From: Fodinibacter sp963800505
GTDB taxonomy: Bacteria > Actinomycetota > Actinomycetes > Actinomycetales > Dermatophilaceae
Assembly (NCBI GenBank): GCA_963800505.1
Contig: CAWDBL010000024.1
Location: forward strand, 23,605 to 87,604
Direction of reading: 5' to 3'
Length of the DNA stretch: 64,000 nucleotides
Part shown: positions 1 through 6,580 of the stretch, piece by piece
How positions within the stretch are numbered: the first letter of the stretch is position 1
How the letters are laid out: each line of letters opens with the position of its first letter
The notes under the pieces: model-generated
The model's database searches: none
Told to the model about the DNA's origin: nothing
The model's input: only the letters and a program-made list of their open reading frames with translations
Translations under genes and position numbers: made by a program

Positions 1-446
1 TTGCGGGTGACCTTGGGCACCGGGCAGCCGAAGTTGAGGTCGATGTGGTCGGCGCGGTCCTCGCTGACCAGGATGCGGGCGGCCTGCCCCGCGGTGACCG
101 GGTCGACGGAGTACAGCTGCACCGACCGGGGGTTCTCGCCGGGGTCGTGCGAGATGAGCCGCATCGTCTCGGGCGTGCGCTCGACGAGCGCCCGGGTGGT
201 GATCATCTCGGAGACGTAGAGGCTGGTCGCCCCGGAAGCCCCGGACGCCCCGCCGGCCTCCAGCCCGGCCGTGCCGTACTCGCGGCACAGCCGCCGGAAG
301 GCCCGGTTGGTGATGCCGGCCATCGGGGCGAGCACCACGGGCGACTCGACGACGTGCCGCCCGATGTGCAGCGGCGGCAGCACCGGGCGGGATGCCGGCG
401 TCGAGGCGGGGGCACTGGCGGTGGCCGTGGCGGTGAGGGCGGACAT
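1..446 (-). CDS. dus: tRNA-dihydrouridine synthase, 3' end beyond window
   Basis: Reduces uridine to dihydrouridine in the D-loop of tRNA using FMN and NADPH. The visible N-terminal 148 residues show the family hallmarks: VLAPMAGITNRAFR near the start and HIDLNFGCPVPKVTR at the left edge, whose Cys is the catalytic acid position of Dus enzymes. The ATG at 446 opens a Thr/Ala-rich lead of about 20 residues. Between the conserved REYG and SLYVSEM segments lies a Gly/Ala/Ser-rich insertion (about residues 56-71) that most family members lack. It is divergent from the metallo-hydrolase gene. The C-terminal two thirds lie outside the window. Family assignment is firm; the DusA/B/C subtype is not determined, although DusB is usual in actinobacteria. 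Confidence 0.93.
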   Translation of the reverse strand, partial: MSALTATATASAPASTPASRPVLPPLHIGRHVVESPVVLAPMAGITNRAFRRLCREYGTAGLEAGGASGASGATSLYVSEMITTRALVERTPETMRLISHDPGENPRSVQLYSVDPVTAGQAARILVSEDRADHIDLNFGCPVPKVTR

Positions 447-467
447 GGTGCCCCATTCTCCCCCGAC

Positions 468-473
468 TAGGGT
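468..473 (+). promoter_or_regulatory. -10 box for leaderless metallo-hydrolase mRNA
   Basis: TAGGGT sits six bases before the GTG at 480, so transcription would begin at the start codon. No Shine-Dalgarno sequence is present. No convincing -35 was seen. Confidence 0.4.
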
Positions 474-479
474 GGAGAC

Positions 480-1292
480 GTGGCATCGCAGCCGTCCGCA
501 GGCCCCTGGGGCACCGACGGTGTGCGCGCCACCTGGGTGGGCCACTCGACCGTGCTGCTCGAGCTCGGCGGCCTGCGCGTCCTCACCGACCCGCTCCTGC
601 GCCGGCGCCTCGGCCCGCTGCGCCGCCGCCGCGACCTGCCGGTGCAGCAGCACATCGACGACGTCGACGTCGTGCTGCTCAGCCACCTGCACCACGACCA
701 CGCCGACCTGCCCTCACTGCGCCGCCTCGGCCACGTGCCGGTCATCACCGACCCCGTCAACCTCCCGTGGCTCGACAAGCACACGCTCGAGCCCGGCGAG
801 GCCTTCACCGACGGCTGGCACCCGGTCGGCCCCGGCGTCGACGTGATGCTGGTGCGGGCCGACCACGAGGCCCGCCCGATGCCGCACCGCCCCAACGGCG
901 CCACCGGCATGCTGCTGCGCGGTGGCGGCGTCGTCGTCTGGTTCGCCGGCGACACTTCGCTGCACCCCGACATGGCCCGGCTGCCCGAGCTGGCCGGCGC
1001 GCCCATCGACCTCGCCCTGCTGCCCGTCGGCGGCTGGGGCCCGCGCCTGTCCCCCGGCCACATGGGGCCGCACGAGGCGGCCGACGCCACCGCGCGCTCC
1101 GGCGCGCGACACGTCGTCCCCATCCACTACGGCACGCTGCACCCGTCGGGCTGGCCGAAGTCGAAGCTGGAGTGGACGACCGACCCCGGTCACCAGTTCG
1201 TCGAGGTGCTCCCCGACTGGAGCGACGCCACCGCGCACGTGCCGCCGGTCGGTGGCGCCGTCATGATCCCGCCGGCGCGCGCGCTGCGCTGA
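480..1292 (+). CDS. MBL-fold metal-dependent hydrolase (UlaG/NAPE-PLD-like)
   Basis: A 270-residue metallo-beta-lactamase-fold enzyme. The metal-binding motif HLHHDHAD lies near residue 70, after WVGHSTVLLELGG, the typical first strand of this family. FAGDTSLHPD supplies the next metal ligand and VPIHYGTLHP the last His. The arrangement matches the UlaG / NAPE-phospholipase-D-like group rather than beta-lactamases, so the substrate may be a phosphodiester or lactone; this cannot be read from the sequence. GTG at 480 is chosen because a TAGGGT box ends six bases upstream. The 3' end overlaps the convergent hydrolase gene by 32 bases. Confidence 0.85.
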   Translation: MASQPSAGPWGTDGVRATWVGHSTVLLELGGLRVLTDPLLRRRLGPLRRRRDLPVQQHIDDVDVVLLSHLHHDHADLPSLRRLGHVPVITDPVNLPWLDKHTLEPGEAFTDGWHPVGPGVDVMLVRADHEARPMPHRPNGATGMLLRGGGVVVWFAGDTSLHPDMARLPELAGAPIDLALLPVGGWGPRLSPGHMGPHEAADATARSGARHVVPIHYGTLHPSGWPKSKLEWTTDPGHQFVEVLPDWSDATAHVPPVGGAVMIPPARALR

Positions 1293-2010
1293 GCAGCTCC
1301 CACAGGGCGGCCGCCGTCTCGTTCGGGTGGGTCAGCGGGAAGACGTGCAGCCCGCGCGGCACCGTGACGACATGCACCCAGCGGGCCGACCGGGCGGCGC
1401 GCGCGAACCGCCGGGCATCGACCCGCAGCTGGTCGAGCTGGCCGTTGACGAGCAGCACCGGTGCGGTGACCTCGGCGAGCATCTCGGGCCGGCACAGGCC
1501 CATGACCCCCGCCCACGCAGCCGGGATGCCGTCGAAGCCGTAGCCCGCCTCCTTGATCACCGCCGACAGCTCGGCAGGCAGCAGGGCGTCGAACTCGCGG
1601 TCCATGGCGCGCGACATCCGGTCGACCCCCAGCCGCGACTCGACCCGGGCGATCGCCCGGTAGAGCGCCGCCCCCGGTCCGGCCGGCACCGCCGACGCCC
1701 CCAGCAGCGCGAGCCCGGCCAGCCGGTGCGGGTGCTCCGACGCCCACGCCATCGCGAGGTAGCCGCCCAGGCTGTGCCCGGCGAGCACGACCGGCACCCC
1801 GGCCTCCCCGCCCTCCACCGCCTCGGTGACCACCGCGAGAGCACCCTCCCAGGAGAACGACTCACCGCGCCGCGTGCCGTGCGCCGGCAGGTCGGGCAGC
1901 ACCAGGTCGACGTCGGGCCCGAGCAGCGCGGCATACCGCGACCACTGCGCACCGCTCAGCTGGGAGCCGTGGAGGAGGACGAGTCGCACGGGTGCTGCCA
2001 CGCCCGACAT
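1261..2010 (-). CDS. alpha/beta-fold hydrolase
   Basis: About 249 residues of alpha/beta hydrolase fold. The oxyanion motif LLHGSQLSGAQW is near the N-terminus, the nucleophile elbow GHSLGG is at about residue 90, and a terminal catalytic His is present in the RGLHVFPLTHP segment. It is soluble, with no signal peptide. The substrate is unknown; such proteins are esterases, lipases or lactonases. The start is uncertain. ATG 2010 directly abuts GGGAGG, while GTG 2001 lies nine bases after it and is equally plausible; an ATG at 2028 is also in frame. The gene is convergent with the MBL hydrolase and divergent from the sulfurtransferase. Confidence 0.83.
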   Translation of the reverse strand: MSGVAAPVRLVLLHGSQLSGAQWSRYAALLGPDVDLVLPDLPAHGTRRGESFSWEGALAVVTEAVEGGEAGVPVVLAGHSLGGYLAMAWASEHPHRLAGLALLGASAVPAGPGAALYRAIARVESRLGVDRMSRAMDREFDALLPAELSAVIKEAGYGFDGIPAAWAGVMGLCRPEMLAEVTAPVLLVNGQLDQLRVDARRFARAARSARWVHVVTVPRGLHVFPLTHPNETAAALWELLSAARAPAGS

Positions 2011-2051
2011 CCTCCCGCAGAGATTCACGGCCCCGGTGGTTGGATGGGCCG

Positions 2052-2886
2052 ATGAGCGCCCTGGTCACCCCCGACGAGCTCGCCACCCTCCTCTCCCGCG
2101 GCGAGGTGCGGGTGCTCGACGTGCAGTACAACCTGCGCGGCACGCCCGGGCCCGAGCTGTATGCCGTCGCACACCTGCCCGGGGCGCCGCACCTCGACCT
2201 CGACGCAGCCCTGGCCGGGGCGCCGGGGGTGCGCGGACGGCATCCGCTGCCCGACCCTGCCGTGCTGCAGGAGGCGCTGCGCGCCTGCGGCGTCGGTGAC
2301 GACGACGAGGTGGTGGTCTACGACCAGGCCACCTCGCTCGCCGCCGGCCGGGCCTGGTGGGTGCTGCGCTGGGCCGGGCACCCGCAGGTGCGCGTGCTCG
2401 ACGGCGGCCTGGCCGCCTGGCGGCACGCCGGGATGCCGGTCACGGACGAGGTGCCCACGCCGGCCCCCGGCGACCTCACCGTGCGCCCCGGCTCGGTGCC
2501 GGTGCTCGACGCCGGTGGGGCGGTGGACATGGCGCGGCACGGGGTGCTGCTCGACGCGCGGGCGCCGGAACGGTTCCGCGGCGAGGTCGAGCCGATCGAC
2601 CGGGTCGCCGGGCATATCCCGGGCTCGGTGAACCTGCCGATGACCGACCTGCTCACCGCCGACGGCCGCTTCCTGCCCCCGGACGAGGTGCGTCGACGGG
2701 CCGCGGCGGTCGGGGTGCACCGCGACACCCCGGTCGGCACGACGTGCGGCTCCGGGCGTCACGGCCGCCCAGCTCGCCCTCGCCCTGCACACCGCCGGCA
2801 TCGACGCCATCCCGTACGTGGGGTCGTGGAGCGAGTGGATCGAGGACCCCAGCCGGCCCGTTGAGACCGGGGCTCAGAGCGTGTAG
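2052..2886 (+). pseudogene. thiosulfate/3-mercaptopyruvate sulfurtransferase, frameshifted in the active-site loop
   Basis: A two-rhodanese-domain sulfurtransferase of the SseA type (sulfur transfer from thiosulfate or mercaptopyruvate to a thiophilic acceptor via a cysteine persulfide). The inactive N-terminal domain (about residues 1-130) and the catalytic domain are both recognisable. The catalytic Cys stands in TTCGSG at about position 2745. Immediately afterwards the reading frame breaks. In the annotated frame the product ends at 2864 with an unrelated Arg-rich tail. Skipping one base at about 2757 restores VTAAQLALALHTAG and a normal C-terminus ending at the TAG at 2884-2886. The restored length (about 277 residues) is usual for the family. 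The lesion is either a sequencing error or a true inactivation, because the active-site loop itself is split. Confidence 0.8.
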
Positions 2887-4124
2887 CTGCCCGAGAACTC
2901 GCCCGGCAGCGCCGACGCCCGGTCGACGTCGGCGACCTGGTAGAGCAGGCCCTCGTTGACGTCCCACGCCAGCACCCGCCGCACCATGCCCTGGAAACCC
3001 GCTCTCTCCGAACGAGACTCGAACAGCACCACGTCGCGTGGCCCCCAGCCCAGCGCCCGGTAGGACGCCTTCGGGACGAGCGGGCCGGTCGACGCCGCGA
3101 GCACCCGAGGGATGGGCGGCAGGTCGGAGTGCACCGCGACCAGCCCCTGCGAGCGCTCGACCGCCTGCTGGTAGGCGCCGGGGAGGAACGCGCCCCCGGC
3201 CACCCAGCCCTCGGTGTTCGACACCGAGGCGGTGTTGGGCACGACGGGCGCTCCGAGCAGGGGCTCGACGCCGGTGAGCTCGCCCCCGCCGGAGAACGAC
3301 CGCAGCTGGCCGCCGCCCCCGTCCTGCGCCAGGTCGGCCCAGTCGGGGGCCACGGCGTTCTCGGCCCTGGTCACCGCCCGGGTCCGCGCGTTGATCAGCC
3401 ACCCGTCGTCGCGGCCACGGGCGACGATGATGGTCCGGTCGCGGGCCCAGCCCGCCAGCGACAGGGTGGGGTCGGGCACCTCGATCGTGACCATCGAGCC
3501 GTCGCGTGCGTCGAGCACCACCACCCGGCCCGGTTGGGCGACGACGACCCGGTGCCGGTCGTCGGAGATCGACCGGGGGCCGAGCGCCGACTGCACGCCG
3601 GGCAGCTGGTTGACCCGCAGCGCGGGCACCTCGACCTGGAACGGCGCGTCCGGCGCGAAGAGCACCAGGTGGTAGCCGCCGCCCTCGGCGACGACGAGGA
3701 AGACGGCGCGCAGCGGCTCCTCCACTCCCCCGCCGGGGCCCAGCTCGGCCCGGATCGCCAGGTCGGCCGGGCCGAGGTGGCGCGGGAGCTGGAGCCGCGC
3801 GGCATCCGGGTAGCGGGGCAGCAACGCCTCGTCGGGTGGGTCGGGCGCGAGGTAGACGGTGACGCCGTCGACCCGGGCCGTCGGCATCCGGCCGTCGGCG
3901 GCAACGGTCGCCGTGACGCTCGGCCGCGGTGCGGGCGACGGGGTGCGGTCCCGCACCACGAAGCCGACCGCGCCGGCCGCCGCGAGGCCACCCACCACCA
4001 GGGCGCTGCGGCGCACGACCGCCCGGTTGCGGCGGCGGGCCTCGTCCCACGCCGGGGCGGCGAGGTCGACGTCGGGCACGTCGTCGCTGGCCAGCTCGAG
4101 CAGCTCACGCAGGTCGGCCGTCAT
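2874..4124 (-). CDS. membrane-anchored protein coupled to a sigma factor gene
   Basis: A 416-residue protein of unknown function. A short cytoplasmic N-terminus (about 37 residues, containing LRELLELASDDVPDVDL) is followed by one membrane segment (about 40-58) and a large external domain with repeated beta-strand units of Val/Arg/Asp-rich type, compatible with a beta-propeller. The ATG overlaps the sigma factor stop as ATGA (4121-4124), so the two are translationally coupled. The layout of a short cytosolic tail, one helix and an outer domain is what an anti-sigma or signal-sensing partner would have, but no zinc-binding anti-sigma motif is present. Its 3' end overlaps the restored frame of the convergent sulfurtransferase. 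Confidence 0.7.
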   Translation of the reverse strand: MTADLRELLELASDDVPDVDLAAPAWDEARRRNRAVVRRSALVVGGLAAAGAVGFVVRDRTPSPAPRPSVTATVAADGRMPTARVDGVTVYLAPDPPDEALLPRYPDAARLQLPRHLGPADLAIRAELGPGGGVEEPLRAVFLVVAEGGGYHLVLFAPDAPFQVEVPALRVNQLPGVQSALGPRSISDDRHRVVVAQPGRVVVLDARDGSMVTIEVPDPTLSLAGWARDRTIIVARGRDDGWLINARTRAVTRAENAVAPDWADLAQDGGGGQLRSFSGGGELTGVEPLLGAPVVPNTASVSNTEGWVAGGAFLPGAYQQAVERSQGLVAVHSDLPPIPRVLAASTGPLVPKASYRALGWGPRDVVLFESRSERAGFQGMVRRVLAWDVNEGLLYQVADVDRASALPGEFSGSYTL

Positions 4125-4655
4125 CGCAGGCCCCCGGTGCCGATGTCGGCCCGCGGCAGGGCGTCGCGCAGCCGGCCCAAGGCCTCGACGCCCTCCGCGT
4201 GCGCGGTCGCGACACTGCAGCCGAGCACCTGGGCGACGTCACCCTCGCCGCGTTCCTCGAACCAGCGCAGCACGACGACCGCCCGTTGCCGGGGGGTCAG
4301 GGCGTCCAGCGCCCGCAGCACCTCGCGGCGGCGCTCGACCAGGTCCTCGTCCCACGGCTGGTCGGGCTCGTCCCACGCCGGGCCCGTCCGGCAGCGTCTC
4401 GGGCGGGCGCCCGCGCCACGAGGCGACCGCGTCGCGGTAGAGGAGGCGGCGCACGAACAGGTCGGGCTGCTCCTCACGCACCCGCGCCCACTGCCGGCCC
4501 AACCGCACCAGGGCGGAGCGCACCAGCGGCTCGGCGATGCGCAGGTCGCCGGTCACGAGGTAGGCCGCGCGCAGGAGGGTGTGCTGGCGTGCCTGGGCGT
4601 AGTCGACGAACTCGTCGTCGGGCCACGGTGCCTGCGGCTCGCGCGCGTCGTCCAT
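4121..4655 (-). pseudogene. SigE-family ECF sigma factor, frameshifted
   Basis: An ECF-type sigma-70 factor directing RNA polymerase to a small regulon. Region 2 is in the N-terminal part (FVDYAQARQHTLLRAAYLVT, then GRQWARVREEQPDLFVRRLL). Region 4 is in the C-terminal part (LDALTPRQRAVVVLRWFEE, then DVAQVLGCSVATAHAEGVEA). The two halves are in different frames. After PETLPDG the first frame runs into low-complexity Arg/Gly/Pro, while removal of one base within the GGGCCC at 4380-4385 joins DG to PAWDEPDQPW and gives a normal 177-residue SigE protein. The start at ATG 4655 is supported by AGGAGG eight bases upstream. It is coupled by ATGA to the membrane protein gene. As printed, the factor would lack region 4 and be inactive. 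Confidence 0.82.
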
Positions 4656-4789
4656 CCGGCTCACCTCCTCGTGCCCGCCGGCGTCACCCCCACTGTCTCA
4701 AGGCTCGCGCGCCATCCGGAAGGAGTCGTCGGTCACGATCCGGGTGGACCGATGTCGACCCCACCGCCGGGTTCTGTTTGGATCAGCGC

Positions 4790-6580
4790 ATGACGGGGGC
4801 CGACAGCACCTTCCACGTCGACCTCCGCGGGGTCGTCGACCTGCTGTCGCACCACCTGTACTCCAGCCCCCGGGTCTACCTGCGCGAGCTGCTGCAGAAC
4901 GCCGTCGACGCCATCACGGCCCGCGTCGAGGACGAGCCCGACGCTCCGCGCCGCGTGCGGGTGGTTCCCGCCGACGTCTCGCCCGACGGGTGCCTGCACG
5001 TCGAGGACACCGGGATCGGCCTCGACGAGGCCGGCATCCGCGGGGTGCTGGCGACGATCGGCGCGTCGACGAAGCGCGACGCGCTGGGGCTGGCCCGCGA
5101 GAGCTTCCTGGGCCAGTTCGGCATCGGTCTGCTCTCGTGCTTCCTGGTCACCGACGAGATCCGGGTGACCACGCGTCGGGCCGGCACTTCCGAGACCTGG
5201 CTGTGGGTGGGCCGTGACGACGGCACGTATGCCGTGTCACCGGCGCCCGAGCCACGTCCCGAACCGGGCACCGACGTCGCCCTCCGGCCGCGGGGCAGCG
5301 CAGCGGACCTGCTGTCGGCCGGCGTCGTGGAGCGGCTGGCCGCGTCGTTCGCCGCCTACCTGCGGCTCGACCTGGTCGTCGAGACCGCGGCCGGCCCGGT
5401 GTCCGTCGCAGGGCGGAGCTTCCCCTGGGAGGGCGGGGCGGTGACCCGGCGGGCCGCCGCGGGCCAGTGGTGCGAGGACGTGCTCGGCTTCACCCCGCTC
5501 GACGTCGTCGACCTCTCCGACCCCGCAGCCGGGGTGCGTGGCCAGGCCTTCGTGCTGCCGCACTCCTCCGCGGCGCGCGGCACGCACCGGCTCTACGCCA
5601 AGCGGATGCTCGTCGGCGAGGCGGTGCCCGACGTGCTGCCCGAGTGGGCGTTCTTCGTGCGGGCGGTGCTCGATGCCGACGGGCTCGGGCTCACGGCATC
5701 GCGCGAGTCGCTGCACGACGACGAGGCGCTGCACGAGACGCGCAGCCGCCTGGGCGAGCAGCTCAAGCGCTGGCTGCTGCGGATGGCGCGCACCGACCGG
5801 GCGCGGGCCGACGACTTCTTCCGGGTGCACCACCTCGCCGCCAAGGCCGCGGCCACCACCGACGACGACATGCTCGACGTCGTGGCCGAGCTGCTGCCCT
5901 GGGAGACCACGCTCGGCACGATGACGCTGTCCGAGTTCTCCGCCGTCGACCGGGTACTGGCCTACGTCGACCGCGTCGAGGACTACCAGCAGGTCGCCGC
6001 GATCGCCCGGGCCGAGGACATCGCCGTGCTCAACGCCGGCTACGCCTACGACCGCCTGCTCCTCGAGCGCTGGGTGCGGCGCACGCCCGGGCTCGAGTCG
6101 CGCCGACTGGAGCCCGAGCACCTCGCCGACCGGTTCAGTGCCCCCACCCCGCAGGAGGAGGCCGCCTTCGCGCCGCTGCTCGACGTCGCCCGGTCGGTGC
6201 TGGGCCGCGCGCGAGCCGTGCCGGTCGTGCGCTCGTTCCGGCCCGAGTCGTTGCAGGCCGTGCTGCTCGTCGGCCGCGACGCCGACCGCGAGCGCGACCG
6301 CCTCGAGGTGGCCGAGGCCGCCCACGGCCCGTGGGCCGACGCGCTCGACACCCTCTCGGCCCCGGATGCCGTGCCCCGCTTCGTGCTCAACGCCGACAAC
6401 GCCGCGGTGCGGCGGCTCGCCGACGCCGGTGACGCTGCCCTGCAGCGGGTGGCGGTCGAGGCCTTGTACGGCCACGCCCTGCTCGCGGGACGGCATCCGC
6501 TCACTCCGTTCGACAGCGCGCTGGTGGCCCGCGCGCTGCCGGCGCTCATCGACCGGGCCATCGACGGAGGCAGGGCATGA
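4790..6580 (+). CDS. Hsp90-family (HtpG-like) protein
   Basis: A 596-residue GHKL ATPase related to Hsp90/HtpG. The N-terminal ATP-binding (Bergerat) fold is clear: LRELLQNAVDAI (Asn/Mg box), EDTGIGL (G1), and GASTKRDALG with GQFGIGLLSCF (lid and G2). A middle domain with RLYAKRMLVGE and ASRESLHDDEALHE follows, as in HtpG. It is shorter than E. coli HtpG (about 624) and strongly divergent in the C-terminal dimerisation part. The ATG at 4790 has a TTGGAT box six bases upstream. The stop overlaps the start of the TPR protein (ATGA, 6577-6580), so chaperone and TPR protein are made together. It may be a chaperone dedicated to a few clients rather than the general HtpG. Confidence 0.85.
   Translation: MTGADSTFHVDLRGVVDLLSHHLYSSPRVYLRELLQNAVDAITARVEDEPDAPRRVRVVPADVSPDGCLHVEDTGIGLDEAGIRGVLATIGASTKRDALGLARESFLGQFGIGLLSCFLVTDEIRVTTRRAGTSETWLWVGRDDGTYAVSPAPEPRPEPGTDVALRPRGSAADLLSAGVVERLAASFAAYLRLDLVVETAAGPVSVAGRSFPWEGGAVTRRAAAGQWCEDVLGFTPLDVVDLSDPAAGVRGQAFVLPHSSAARGTHRLYAKRMLVGEAVPDVLPEWAFFVRAVLDADGLGLTASRESLHDDEALHETRSRLGEQLKRWLLRMARTDRARADDFFRVHHLAAKAAATTDDDMLDVVAELLPWETTLGTMTLSEFSAVDRVLAYVDRVEDYQQVAAIARAEDIAVLNAGYAYDRLLLERWVRRTPGLESRRLEPEHLADRFSAPTPQEEAAFAPLLDVARSVLGRARAVPVVRSFRPESLQAVLLVGRDADRERDRLEVAEAAHGPWADALDTLSAPDAVPRFVLNADNAAVRRLADAGDAALQRVAVEALYGHALLAGRHPLTPFDSALVARALPALIDRAIDGGRA

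Noticed and set aside
2653..4050. Long minus-strand frame in another phase of the membrane protein gene
   Set aside because: Composition is Arg/Gly/Pro-rich with no motif, and it shadows the real gene.
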